Below, in pieces: positions 45,400 through 57,512 of a stretch of DNA of 64,000 bases (position 1 is the stretch's first letter; every line of letters begins with the position of its first letter). The notes below the pieces were generated by a model. That model did no database searches. It was not told where the DNA came from and worked only from the letters and a program-made list of their open reading frames with translations. The position numbers and the translations under genes are program-made. The stretch is from the NCBI GenBank assembly GCA_021234155.1, contig JAJEKV010000002.1, positions 29,075,115 through 29,139,114 on the forward strand, in the 5' to 3' direction. The stretch comes from Isoetes taiwanensis (taxonomy: Eukaryota > Streptophyta > Lycopodiopsida > Isoetales > Isoetaceae).

Positions 45400-48300
45400 G
45401 TGATGTAGAATGTACTCATGATGTGATGATGAATAGAATGACGTCCTTCAATAAAAAAGAAAAAAATAAATAAAATTATGCTTTTGGGATTTCTATGGAA
45501 GGCACTCAACTGGTCAAGAAGAATGGCTCGATCTTTGGGAGCAAATTCAAAGAAGGCATGAAGAATGGGAATGGATTTAGGGCTAAAGTCCTTTTTATTT
45601 TCCATTTGAAAACGTTTAGGTGGATTTATCAAAAAACATGGAAGAAAAGCTTGATGGAAAAAAACACATGGAAGAAGTGGAGAAAGAGGAAAAAAATAGA
45701 GGAATGAAGAGAACAATTATCAGAGAGAGATCAAGAATCAATCACAATTGTTAAAAGAGCAATCACGTATTTTTCCATTGTCGAAATTACTATGAGTATC
45801 GTTTGACTATAATTTTCTCATCTGTCCATTTACAATTTAGTCGAAAGATCCTTGTTGCTAAGCAATTCTTATTCCCAACAAATTCTTCAAGCCAAAAATC
45901 AATATCTTGAGTCTCAAATTCCACACAACATGGAATAAAAGTATACTCTTGTTGAAATAGGTAATCCAGAAAGAATTGATTCGTGATAAAGGATGTCTAG
46001 ATATTTGACAGAGACCCAGAGATGAAAACACACAAAAATATCTTCCCAGCCTAATGATTGCAAAGATTTTTACATCCATAGATAGCTTGAGATGTGTAGA
46101 GTCAGAAAATGTTGATCTCTACAAAGGCAACAAGTGGATCACTAGAATTCCTACTCAAATCAAGCTAGAATTCGAGTTTTAAAGGAAAATTTGACCAAGA
46201 AACAGATTTGAACAGAAAAATAGGGGAAAGGACAAAAAACCAAGAAAATGAGCACATGTCCATTTTTGTTTACAAGCAGCCATTCCAAATGTGGCATTTT
46301 TGGCTGTGATCTAAAACACTTCATGCATTTACATAACGTGGGATTTACAAGTCACATAGCTCATTGAAAGTGTTTGAGGCTTAGAACTTGCTCAATGACT
46401 TTGCTTATCGAAAGGATTATGAGGCTCAGAACTTGCTCAACCACTTTTGCGTATTCATGAAAAAAGTACTACAGGCTTAAGTTTCTTTTAGTCTTTCTAT
46501 CCTAGTAGATTTGAGTTTTATGAAAGATGAAAAAGATAAGCAAGAAGATGCAGCTAGTAATGCAACAATGAAAAAGGTGCTGAAAGTTATCTTTGTTTCT
46601 TCTGTGGAAGTTTGCCATATCCGCAAAACAACACACATGTTTTGTAAGAAAAAATCTGGGACTCTCAGATCATAATGCAATACAAAGCACTAGGTAATTT
46701 ATAGTGAAAACAAGTAAGAGAAGCCCACTTGACTACCTAGTCACATAAGAAGTGCTCAATTCAATTCAGAAAAAAGACTTCAAGATTTGTAGGCCTGTAA
46801 TTATTTCATTTTGTGAATGTGGATTACTGAATCACATTATATCAAAGGTAAACAAAACAGTAATAGCAACATTGGACATGACTGTAATAGAAATAGACCC
46901 CTCGAGCTTCCATTCGTATGATATAGCACCCTTACATGTTGTTGTGAAGCCATATCCATGTGTAATGTTGAGCTCCAACTTGCCAAGATGTGACACAGAC
47001 TTTTGCTCATTGTCCTCCGGGATTCGAATGATATTAACACTATTGCGGTACAACTTTATGTAAGCAATGGCATAAAAAGTCTTCTTTGAAGTTAAGATTT
47101 TGGATCAATATATTTATTCTAGTTTTCGCAACAAGACCCCACGTTAAGGACCAAAGATAACAGATGATGGCTCCAAAATTAGCTGCTTAATAAATGTAAA
47201 CTAAAGGCATAAGGACAAAACAAATGCTAGAAAGAAAAAAGGGAAAAGAAATGCAAGAATCATAAACTAGAATAAGACCAAACAAAGTCGATTGATTCAC
47301 TTTTACAAACTATTAGTCCCAATATTTGATCTCTTCCTTTGATGGTGTGGGCTTATCGTCAGATGTCTTTGAAGAGTCTATAGAATATTCACTTATTACA
47401 GAACATTTGATTGGATGAGAAACTGGCACAGATGTTCATGCTACAAAGGTCTTTGAGTTACCCAAAAAAAAGTCATGACAACAAAACGAAAGCTTACACT
47501 TAGACTCTTGCTCTCTTCTTCTAACCAATAGCAATCTTCAGAAGAACTGTTTTTAAATCAATATGAGCAATAATCATCCTAAAAACATATTATGAGGTCA
47601 GTTACATACATAGCCTACTTCAAAATCGACCATAAAATAGATGAGTAAAAAACAAGACAGTAGCATGCATGCCAAAATCAGAATATAGTACGAGCAGACA
47701 TATTTGATACATGTAAGAGCATGGCTGGAAAGACATTTGCAGGCTATAAGGAGCATTCTCGTTGTAGAAGCACAAAACTCCAGATTAGAAAGGACTAGAA
47801 GCACAAACTCCAAATTTTGAAAGAACTAAAAAACTCAAGAATAGGGATTGACCAAAACCATTCCAAAAATACTTCAGTTGCCCTTGTCATGAGCAAAACT
47901 CAATGATCAAGTTCTAATGTGGATGGCTCTAGGCCTAACTTTTCCACAGGGAAGAGATGAACCTAGAAATTGGCATAATAGAATGCATCGTCAGTCGCAG
48001 ATTCCATGAATGCATGTTGCATGTATTCACCTTAGACCGATGAGATAAGAACTGCAAAACTAATTATCATAAGTTTTTCTCTTTTCCTTAGCCCTAGGAT
48101 CAAGAAATTCGAAGATCAATGACAATATTAATTTAGAGATGACATGGTAGAGTCCTTGAACAAGTTAGAATTGCAGGAAATGTTGCACCTCTTAAACCTA
48201 TGGTCAAGAAATTCAAAGATCAACGGATACTATTAATAGGTTGACATGGCACATCACATGGATAAGCTAGAACTGTAGGAAATGTTGCACCTCCCTTTAG

Positions 48301-49150
48301 GCAAGCCTACTAAAAAAAAGGGGATTACACTTACTAGTCACCGAGTTATTTCTGAGCTTCTTAAATGAAGCTAGGCTACAAGCTAGACTTCTACATACCA
48401 ACGTACTATACTTCGATCTATATCTGTCCATTGTGTTGGATAGACGGGAGTTGCTTAGTCATTCATGAAAGAACTCTAACCTTTCACAGCTTTCTAAATG
48501 ATTTATTGGTTGGTACTCCATGGTTGGACAATTACAAGGATATTGAAAAGTAATTGCATAACTACAACTAGTTTGTGGTTATTGTGAACTATGTTTTTAC
48601 GTACTTCCTCGGGGTCTTTCCTCCAATAAAACCATGGGCAAACCAAATGCTTGGTCAGGTTCTCAGACACTTTGGTGCTAATAGGTTCATGTTTTCTCAT
48701 CTTATGTCAGTCCTTGGAGCTTCTAGGTTGTTCTGTTGCTAATTGTTGGAATTCATTTCAATGGGACAGAGAACGTAATACTGATTTATGTCTACATATT
48801 GTAATAGTTCAAGTTTAGAGATTGAAAACCGTTATTCTAGTAACGAAGAATGACGTGCCGTGATTTCTCTTCTATTTTCTCTTGGCGACATTCAAGAAAT
48901 TATTCATAATTAAAAAAATATAAAATTAGACTTTTCTGAGTCCGCCGCTGAAAGGAATTATCTCTTGCTTATAACTTTCTGAGCTTTTTGGTAAGAATTT
49001 GTGTGTCTATGCCCCTTTTTCAATGTTGACAATTCTTTTCATGGCCAAAGGGGGCCGGTGAGGATGCAATATCTTTTAAAACTGACATGGATTTGTCCTT
49101 AACTTCTGTTGTTGTTGTTGTTTAAAGTCTAAAGTTCATCCATACTCCTT
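45400..49150. other. No gene recognised
   Basis: 3.7 kb of AT-rich sequence. A minus-strand frame ending at 47310 (SSKTSDDKPTPSKEEIKYWD) looks protein-like but has no start or splice support. SINE- or LINE-like ends were not seen. Confidence 0.4.
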
Positions 49151-49327
49151 TATACATATCCAAGTAAGCAGGGATGAGAGTCCTCTTTACTAATATGGTT
49201 GGCCTGCTGTTGTATCTGATTCTTTTGAATCCAGCCAAGCACATGGGTGCTTGTAGCGCCATATACGAGGCTTGGCCTTATAGCGAAAGATATGGATTGA
49301 CAAAAATAGATGTCTAAAATAGATGTC

Positions 49328-49637
49328 AGTGGACTGCTTCTAAAAGGATTGCATTTCACAAGGCAAAGTCTTGGCTAATATGGAGTGTATGGAAGCGAAG
49401 GCGAAGAAAGGTCTTTTATGATAAGTGTATTTCTTCTCAGGTGGTGCTTCAAGAAATTCGTAAGAAGTTGTATAATTGCTTTCAGATCTCCAATTGGCCT
49501 GATCGTATTAAAATTCCAATATGGAGTGATCATCTAAAAGTGATTGATGCTTCAGGGACATTTCTTACTTCTGGAAGTACTTTGTAATATTTTGAGTGTA
49601 TAATATGAAGTAAAACACGTTCTTCAAAAAAAAAAAT
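49328..49637 (+). mobile_element. 5'-truncated L1-type LINE 3' end with TSD
   Basis: The frame KAKSWLIWSVWKRRRRKVFY, then DKCISSQVVLQEI, resembles the end of plant L1 ORF2. It finishes in GTTCTTC plus a run of A (49626-49636). AAAATAGATGTC occurs just before (49303-49314, again 49316-49327) and just after the poly(A) (49633-49644), the target duplication. Confidence 0.65.
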
Positions 49638-49730
49638 AGATGTCTTTTAACTGTAATGCCAAGATAAAGTATCTTGCTAGATCTTCATTGAATCTAGCTT
49701 TCTCTATCATTTGACCTTAATGGAGGGTTC

Positions 49731-49785
49731 AGACCAATGCTTAGAGGCCAAAAAGGCTTGGATGGAAAATGCAACTGGAGAAAAT
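49731..49785 (+). repeat. Partial duplicate of LINE sequence at 50095-50149
   Basis: CAATGCTTAGAGGCCAAAAA, then GGCTTGGATGGAAAATGCAA, matches 50098-50142. The right side continues into a fragment of the hairpin motif (CCTCGAAAACACGACAAGGC, GGGGTTTTTT at 49796-49830). Confidence 0.55.
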
Positions 49786-50013
49786 GAAAGGGCTTCCTCG
49801 AAAACACGACAAGGCGGGGTTTTTTTTGTCTCCATGCGAAGTTGTCGCCATTGCCCTCACTCTTGCCTACATATAGTGTTCTATTTTCTTTTTATAGGGT
49901 AGGCTCGACATTGTTCCTATAGTCAGCTCCCCACTTAATTTTTCTCAAACATTGTACACTGGTGCTGTGATGAATGACAAGCCTATCTATCTCATTATGA
50001 GTTCTTTCCCAGA

Positions 50014-50566
50014 ATGCAATATTGGAGACAACAAAGGGCATCTTTGGATTTATCAATTCAAGAAAGAAAAGAACATATTGTAAATGGTTTTATCATCAAT
50101 GCTTGGAGGCCAAAAAGGCATGTATGGAAAATGCAACTGGAGAGGCAGTATCATATTGTAAAAGGCTTGTCAAAAGAAGAGGCTTGGCTTAGATCGCAAC
50201 ATGAGATTTTTATGAAAGAAATTGAAACTAATCCAAAAAAGTTTTGGAAACACTAAAAAAAGGCACCAAGAAATAGGGAGAATCCAAAAGGATGATTTGC
50301 ATGGTCTAGTTTCGGAATCGTATTGTTCTCATGATGAGGAACATTGGTTGGTTGAGGGAGATCCACTACCAATATTTACAAAGCAGGATGTAAGCGATGC
50401 ACTTAAAATTTTGAAAAATGGCAAGCCAGTTGACTCCTCTTGTATGTCAATTGAGCTCCTAAAATGGGGTGGAAAACATTTATATGCTTTATTAGTAGAA
50501 TTGTGCAATGATTCCTTGATGAAAGGATTTTTTCCAAAGGATTCGGATTTGAATAGGAATATGTAG
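50014..50566 (+). pseudogene. Non-LTR reverse transcriptase, N-terminal region
   Basis: SKEEAWLRSQHEIFMKEIET, then NPKKFWKH-stop, then FTKQDVSDALKILKNGKPVD and IELLKWGGKHLYALLVELCN, match the pre-RT and RT-0/1 region of non-LTR elements (..NPKKFWK..., ...AL..LKNGKA.G.D.I..ELLK.GG). A frameshift at about 50255 breaks it, and it stops before the palm domain. The palm resumes at 53492. About 60 residues between them are missing, and 2.9 kb of other sequence lies there. Confidence 0.7.
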
Positions 50567-51869
50567 CATAATAACAGGGGGTTTCTTTTGTATTTTTGTA
50601 CGTTTTTTCCTAAGGTTTTCATATGATTTCATGGATGTATTTGATGAGGTATACTAATTAGTATATCTAGAGTGCGCATACGCTTAAACTAATTTTGATG
50701 CCTAATTCCAATGGTTTAGACCCATATGTAATATATTCTTTATTATATTATTGTATTTTCTTGTAGTATCATATTCTGCTAGACATGCAAGCCTCGAGAT
50801 AACCCATTTTAGGGTTATGTGTTGGGAACTTATTGGCTTCCTTCAGCATCCGGCAGCTAGCTAGGCCTCAGCATCAACATTCGAGCATCCAGACTGTCTC
50901 CAGAAGAACGGCACAAGCACAGGTGCCCGAACACAAGGATCTCCATTCCGCCCAACACCAAACTATGTCGGCTCCTTCTTGGCATGAGATCGGAACTCAG
51001 CACAGGGTATTTTTGGCCGGCAACAGATAGGGGCTAAGTTAGTTCAGGTCGGAAGAGGGTATTCTTTGTTTCTGTGCTTCTATGGTTTTCTCCCCATGAC
51101 TCCATGGCAAAACGTTGTGGGGTCTGTGGTGCCGGACTGGACCAGATTTTTAGCAAGGACAGAGAATCAGAGTGAATCTGCACTTGCGGATGATTACCTA
51201 TCCAAATCGGCCCCTTTGAAATCGGCCCCTTTGTTCAGTGCAAATCTCTTGCAAGGATCTTTGCCTTAAATCGACCTCCCGGTAATTTGGGGTCAGTAAA
51301 AGCGAAGGTATTCCTTGGGTTGCAGGTTGCATTTCTTCTCCCAGTAATTTCGGTTGCATTTCTTTCTTCATCGCGTCCTTGTATCTTGGTGTTTAGTTTG
51401 GGTTTTTTAGCAGATACCAAAGAGCGACAGATTTTGAAACATCTTAGACTTTCTTCCAAGCTCATTTTCTCATAGGCTTGGGCAATTTGCTTACGGTCTT
51501 TACTTTTGGGTGCATTCTGTTATGAAGGAACTTTTGGCTTGTCAAGGCTAGTGGCGGAGAAGTATTTGTGGCGAAGCGGGCTAGTGGCGGAGATGGAGGT
51601 TGAAAATCCAATCCTATCCACATACACATCATCATAGCGATCTTTGAAATGATGGTAATAAATTTTTATTGCAACTTTAGGAAGAGCATAGGGCATTGCG
51701 TGGAAGCAAGCTTGCGGCACTTCCACCCGCATCAACCGACCCATCGATTCTTGTCCCGTATATGATTTTGATTGAAACTCCAAATTAATTGTCATCGGAT
51801 GCTAATTCCCGGCTATGTTTTGTCATCTAGAAATTACTGAAATATTGAAATTGTATATGATCCTTTGCA

Positions 51870-52021
51870 AAGGTTGGCTCATCCAGGAGGGGCTTTAGCA
51901 ACGAATAAGGTCTCTGCGTTGGTTAAATTTTTGAAAAGGAAGCTTGAGAGTGGTCCAGTATCTTTAGATCCAGATCTTGTTGAACGTGCTGTGCATAATG
52001 CTAAGGCTTCAATCAAGCCAG
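51870..52021 (+). other. Exon-like segment with splice signals, unknown gene
   Basis: LAHPGGALATNKVSALVKFL, then KRKLESGPVSLDPDLVERAV, HNAKASIKPG is an uninterrupted frame bounded by GCAAAG on the left and CCAG/GTATCT on the right. Composition is that of a real exon. Family not recognised. A coding-like run at 52110-52370 (EAEKRKSLECGRRLRSLILH) may belong with it. Confidence 0.35.
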
Positions 52022-52483
52022 GTATCTCTTGTATTTTTAAAACGTTTTGATCTGCATCGTTTGTTCTTAATGCCTATGTCATTTCATGCTTTACAAGGCA
52101 TGTTTTGTTGAATAATCTAGTTGGTATGCAACAGCAAGGAATTGTTATGACAAGAAACAGCGCATACTCCCTTCTACGGAAGCTGAGAAGCGGAAATCTT
52201 TAGAATGCGGTAGAAGACTCCGGTCTCTTATTCTTCACAGGTTGGATAGAATTTCTGTTCTAGGCGATCATCTCATACGGATTTTTTCTTGCCATAAGAG
52301 TTTATATGAAGCTAATTGGGCATTTGATGCAATAGAGAAACAAACTTCATACACATGGCTGCAATCATTCTAACAAATGCTAAGCTGGGGAAATGTTGTA
52401 CAGCTCTTGACTTGTACCACGTAAATGCACATATTGGAAATAAGAACTGATGTATATACATACGTTGCTGTCTTCAATCTTGC

Positions 52484-52610
52484 ATGATGAAAAATTTGAT
52501 GTTTCATGGAAGGATTATACACGCTGAGGGCATTGTTAACAAACTCCAATTGGATGATGTGATGGGGAGCACCCTCATCCATATGTATACTATGTCGCGA
52601 ACTCTTAGGA
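52484..52610 (+). pseudogene. Pentatricopeptide-repeat fragment
   Basis: FHGRIIHAEGIVNKLQLDDV, then MGSTLIHMYT fits the plant PPR pattern (GR.IHA.IV..GL..DV.VGSTLI.MY). Only one repeat junction is left and the following frame degrades. It lies between two LINE halves. Confidence 0.5.
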
Positions 52611-53004
52611 GATGCATGCCAAGAGCCAAAAGCATTCGGCATATCGGAAGTGCCCTGATATTTATTGAGATCCTTTCTCGAAAGCAACAATATTTTGTCT
52701 CGAATTCATTCTTATTTTACTCGTGGTATATACCCGCAGGATGGCCACATCATTCTTGCTATGGACTCGTTGGATGGCCATTTGTCCATTTCAATGTTTC
52801 TAACATAAAACATTGTCATATATCGAGATGAATAGTCACATTGCAACAAACTATTTCAGCTAAAAATGCATTGTATTAAATGAAAATGCAATGTCCTTGA
52901 TGTTTTATACAATCTCTTGAATTAATAATTAATATTCACGCCCTTAAAGTTTCTCTTTTTTTTCTTTTGTTAGGGCCCGAAGGGCCCAAAAATTTTTTTT
53001 ATAT

Positions 53005-53455
53005 AACAATCAATACATAATTACCATTAACATTATTAACACAAACCATTGCATTCAATGCATTTAAATTAAAATCCCCCTTAAGCCCCCTTTGGTTTGG
53101 GTGCATATTCACACGGGGGGACGTAGGGCAGCGAGAGCCCTCATAATTGTATTTTGCACGTACGAAATCAACACCATATAGTATTCCGCTTGAAATCTTA
53201 TAGTATTTTGCGAATCTTGTTATACAGTATAGCAAATTTTGTACTTGCATACCCCACAAATGAGGAACTTTACGTACGGTGTAGATTAAGGAATAAGGGG
53301 CGAATATGCCAATCCGACAGCTCTCGATGCCCGGAGTCACCCCCCGTGTGAATATGCACCCAAACCAAAGGGGGTTTAAGGGGGATTGTAATTTAAATGC
53401 ATTGAATGCAATGGTTTGTGTTAATAATGTTAATGGTAATTATGTATTGATTGTT
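53005..53455 (+). mobile_element. MITE with 116-bp inverted arms
   Basis: Arms 53005-53120 and 53340-53455 pair with only two mismatches; the loop is 219 bp. Ends are AACAATCAATAC...GTATTGATTGTT. Inner parts contain CCCCTTTGGTTTGGGTGCAT. The GGGGGTTTAAGGGGG segment of the right arm recurs beside it at 53453-53475. Target duplication unclear, so superfamily open. Confidence 0.8.
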
Positions 53456-53491
53456 TAAGGGGGTTTAAGGGGGATAATGTAAACTTTCCTC

Positions 53492-53695
53492 ATGGGGATA
53501 GATGAAAAAGGAGCTAGAGCAGTTTGGCAAGCAAAGTTTCAAAAAGCACATTCTACGTTGGACCATCTGGTCGCATTAAGAGTTCTCATTGAAGGTGCAA
53601 AAGAACAAGGCAATAAGAGATTCCTTGCTTGCATAGATTTGGCTAAAGCCTTTGATCGAGTGAATAAATCTAATCTTGTTACAAGATTAGATTGA
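53492..53695 (+). pseudogene. Non-LTR reverse transcriptase, palm fragment
   Basis: GARAVWQAKFQKAHSTLDHL, then VALRVLIEGAKEQGNKRFLA, then CIDLAKAFDRVNKSNL matches the RT blocks Q.GF..KHSTLDH...L...IE.....K....C.VD..KAFD.V. The block A Asp (AKAFD) is kept. Downstream catalytic block (..DD..) is absent. Likely the same insertion as 50014-50566. Confidence 0.8.
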
Positions 53696-53699
53696 TTAG

Positions 53700-54221
53700 A
53701 AGTTCCTGCTTGCTTGTATCATAAGGTTTTGATTGAGCTATCTTTCCCTTTCACAAGTCCTAAAACAAATTGAGAATACGATTGGAGTCAAACAAGCATG
53801 TTCTTATTCGCCAACTCTCTTTGGGGTGCAAATCGGTACTGTGTAGCAGAAATCACCGTCCGAATGCTGCTTATATGTGCTTAAAATGGGCATGTTTTAA
53901 ACATGATGTGCGTGGTTGATGTGCTGAGAGATAGGGTGCGCGTCCGTCAAATGACAGGCTGAGAGAATCATTAGCTTGAATGGTGCCAGAATTATGAATG
54001 CAGTAAGCCCGCCATATTGGTGGATGGCGGGCTTGCCCATCTTGAATTCAAGCAAAATGGAGGGGTTATTGCTTTCAAAGAATTGCCTAAACCGAAATTC
54101 AACAATATGCCCTCACAAATTTGAAGATACACAGAAATCCGAAAGAGATGAGACCAAATTCCTCTCTTTGTTCAATTTTTAGAGCCTTGATGCAGCACGG
54201 AAGTGAGACTACAGGCAAAGA
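53700..54221. other. No gene recognised
   Basis: An open frame at 53976-54182 has no recognised domain; the end of the LINE was not found. Confidence 0.35.
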
Positions 54222-55217
54222 TTGTTCACAAAGACTTCTAAAATTTCACCTTCAAAGGAGAATAAGCAACTGAGACTGAGTGACCGTAGAATAAGGGAAA
54301 TTTCAGGTGAAATCTTTGAAGTATTCAACCAAATTACTACAGATGTTCATGACAATGACAAAGGGCGTGTCCTTGACAGTCTTCTTTGGAGGGCAAGAGA
54401 CTTACCAATTGCTTCTATGAAGAAATCTAAGCAGGTTACTGTGGCCGAGCAAATGGTAAAGAATTTGAAGGAAACAATGCAAGAACATAAGTATGAGAGG
54501 AATTATGACATGCTTCATGCAAAAAAGTCCACCTTGGTAATGGCAGCAGCAGGCACAAATGGTATCAAGGCCATGAACCAAACAGAAGTGGCCAGATTGC
54601 TCAGCAATCCCAAGGAAAACAATTTCAAATGCTTTTCAAAAGAGGGTGCAAGCTAGCACAGGGGAAGGACCTTGGTCAATGTTCAGGAGCAGGAAGCGGA
54701 CGGATAGCATGTTAGATTATATTAGAGAATTTGTTCTCAAGTTTTGGATAGAGAATACAAGAGTTTCTCCATATAAGAAAGACGTGAGGAGGTATGTATC
54801 AGAGACATGAATAAAGATGGAACATCCAATTCACCTTCTTGAAGTCAGCCAAGTAAGTATTCATCCTATATTCTAGGTTCATTATATGTAGCAATTATTT
54901 GGCATTCACAAGACTTCCATGCAGTTGCAATTCTATCTCAGGTTTAGAGAGAAGACTCCTGGTATCAAAATTGCATTGCAGACTTTTGGGAGGTTGAAAC
55001 CAAGTTTTGTAAGGAGGATGCGCGAAAGGCATACATGTTGTTGCATCTACCACTTGAAATTTGAATACATCATGCAGGGTTGAACATCATGAGAAAATCG
55101 GATGGAGTTCATGACAATTGCAACTGCCATTGTGACAATTGTGGCCCTGGCCCAGAATGTGCAGCCAAGGAGCATACAATAAAGTGCACAAGTGATTTAT
55201 GGAGACAAGTGGTGTAA
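54222..55217 (+). pseudogene. Broken copy of an uncharacterised Cys/His-rich protein family
   Basis: Exon-like 54222-54852 and 54925-55217 around a 72-bp GTAAGT...GCAG intron. The first part is basic and helical (LRLSDRRIREISGEIFEVFN, RARDLPIASMKKSKQ). Then come FWIENTRVSPYKKDVRRYVS, HPIHLLEVSQ and, after the intron, LQFYLRFREKTPGIKIALQT, FGRLKPSFVRRMRERHTCCC, IYHLKF and a metal-binding-like tail CNCHCDNCGPGPEC...KC. Lesions: frameshift near 54648, TGA at 54808, a 1-base loss near 55079. I recall similar FW..NTR.SP, RERNTCCC.YH sequences as unnamed multicopy proteins in plants, without a function. Transposon-borne is possible. Confidence 0.5.
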
Positions 55218-55219
55218 GG

Positions 55220-55495
55220 AGCCTAAGGTTTAGCTGGGAAAATCAAGTAAGGAACATTTACCTTTCATATTTCTTCTAAGCATTGAAGTTATTTTTCAGT
55301 ATTATCACATATGTCAAAAAGCTAGTTAAATACAAACCTTACGTATACATGGGTGCATGACATGCCAAGGGTTAGATGAACATATTAAGCTGGATATTAG
55401 CAGGGTGCATAAATGCAGTCAGACATGTGGCATTGCATCATTGGGATATAATTAATGAGATAACATTGAAATGTGAAAGGGATAAATATTTAATT
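55220..55495. other. No gene recognised
   Basis: AT-rich spacer without supported features. Confidence 0.4.
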
Positions 55496-55655
55496 AATGA
55501 GAGCTGCCACCTCATATAGAAAGACAGCATTTTGTTGTCATGTGGCGATAGGACACAATAGAGTATATAAAGATATAAAGAGGGAAGAAGGCAAATTCGT
55601 GGTTGCTTTAGGAGAAGGAGAAATTAGAGAAGGAGCAGAGGATCGAAAGGCAAAA

Positions 55656-55678
55656 AGTGTGTGTGTGTGTGTGTGTGT

Positions 55679-55732
<54 letters not shown>
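55656..55732 (+). repeat. TG then AG compound microsatellite
   Basis: About 11 TG units pass into about 25 GA units. TTGGCCACATGC follows at 55737; the same 12 bases follow the AG run of the other side (60477 region) when read on the minus strand. Confidence 0.95.
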
Positions 55733-55736
<4 letters not shown>

Positions 55737-56180
55737 TTGGCCACATGCGGACTTAGAGAAGGTGAGAGAGAATACGAGAGAATACGAGAGGTGAGAGATA
55801 ATGAGAGAAGGGTGAGAGTGGGAAAACTCAACTCTCACCTTGAGAGATGATTCGCCTCTAACAGCCGTTAGGAGCGTTTCCATTAGCCACTAACTTAACA
55901 ACCCCCTAAAATTATGTCGCCCCACTCGCGGATCGAAAACTTTCCCTCATCGAAAATTGCAGGGCCATTTTTCCCTGTTTCTTGGTCTTCAATGCCGCGC
56001 AATTCCTTGAATTCCCCCTAATTCTTCCATCCGCGCTATTGATTTCCGGTCTAGAGGTATTTCTCAGCCCTCTCAATCCTTGATAATTCATTTGAATTCG
56101 ATCTTTCATTGTTCTGTTATCAAATTCTAGCCCGGCAGATATTGTTTCTTGTTTGATTAGCTTCATTTCTATGGACTCCA

Positions 56181-57313
56181 ATGTCTAAGGCAACTAGATC
56201 TGTCCTGCCATCAAGCAGCAAACCCTTTGTGCCTCCTCGCATTGAGAAAATGGCTCCAAGGAAGACACGAAAGGCAAAAGAGCCAAAGCAAAAGAACCAA
56301 AGGAAAGGAGATGCAAGCGAGTTCTCAGCGAAATTCAAGCACCTCCCAGTACTGTGAGTGATTCTTCTCAGCCCGATAGTTCAATGGCTCTTGTTGTTCA
56401 AGAAAAAGAAAATCCCAAGCAAATTGACACAAAGAATAGGAAGGCTCCAGTCCAATGGATAGATCGGGGTGTTTCCACCTTCCTGAATCTTCTCAATGAA
56501 ATGAAACTGGTTACTAATGGCAGTCTGAATCTTTCTAATTCACAGTGGAGAGAAATTCTTGTGAAATTACAGCCAATTGTTGATGGACTAGTAGAAGTTA
56601 GGCAACTGAAGAACAAATGGGATAAACTACAGGCAAAATTCAAGGATGAGAAAGAGGCTTCCAGTCAAACGGGTTCTGAGCCTTCAAGCTGGCAGTGGTA
56701 TGAGAGAATGGAAGAAGTCAAATATGGAGTGACATCTGATAACCCCCCCATTCCCGGGGCTGGTGATGATGGGGAATTTGGAAATGAAGCTTTTGAGGCT
56801 GCAGATTTGCACACTAATTTTTCTGACAGTTTCTTTGAGACAGTTGGATCTGATGCTGCTTTCGATGATCCCTTTGAGGGTACTGAAGACATTCCCAATG
56901 TCAATATCAACATAGATAATTCAGGTAGCCCAAGAATGCAAATGCCAAGCAGTCGAACTCCCACAGGTAACAACACAGATTCCTCCAGCCCTAGATCTGC
57001 AGCATGCAATCAACCTGGAGTTTGTGGAAAACCAACTGGCAGAAAAAAGTCTAGATTGCAGATTGATGAAGATATTGTTGTTGGAATCTCACAAATGGCA
57101 AGCACTTTTGGAGAAACAGAAGTGAACAAACTGGATTTAATGAAGGAAGAATCTGCAAAGAAAATGGAATTGGTTAGGGAATTGGAGACAATTCGTTCTG
57201 CAAATTCTTTGAAGATTGCTGAATCTATGGCAGCAATGACCCAGAGCATATGTCAGATGACAAAGGACACACTTCTCGAAATTGCCAAATTGGCAGCCAA
57301 AAACAAAGAATAA
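56181..57313 (+). pseudogene. Harbinger ORF1-like Myb/SANT protein (one frameshift)
   Basis: ATG at 56181 opens MSKATRSVLPSSSKPFVPPR and a basic region; a one-base shift near 56300 is needed to reach the 319-residue frame from 56354. That frame starts without ATG near its head (an internal ATG is at 56384). It holds VQWIDRGVSTFLNLLNEMKL, then WREILVKLQPIVDGLVEVRQ, LKNKWDKLQAKFKD, the trihelix-like Myb/SANT-like domain (Myb_DNA-bind_3 type). An acidic/Ser-rich middle and a C-terminal coiled-coil-like helix follow. PIF/Harbinger ORF1 proteins bind DNA and help transposase enter the nucleus. A host gene is possible but the transposase neighbour argues for the transposon. Confidence 0.75.
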
Positions 57314-57512
57314 AGGTATGATGTTCACTTTCCTACATTCTGTCATACTTTTCTTCTTGTTTCTTTTAGAACTGTCTCAAATTGGTTAATTGTCTTAATA
57401 TTCAATGATTGGTACTTCAATCTAGGCATGTAGATATCGTAGCATAAAGCATTAAATGTCAGTCTTATCAATTTGCCCCATTTAAACGTCCCCTCCACCC
57501 TCAACTGAAAGC

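Noticed and set aside
46832-47053. 73-residue minus-strand ORF
   Set aside because: Overlaps a similar plus-strand ORF, no domain and no splice support.
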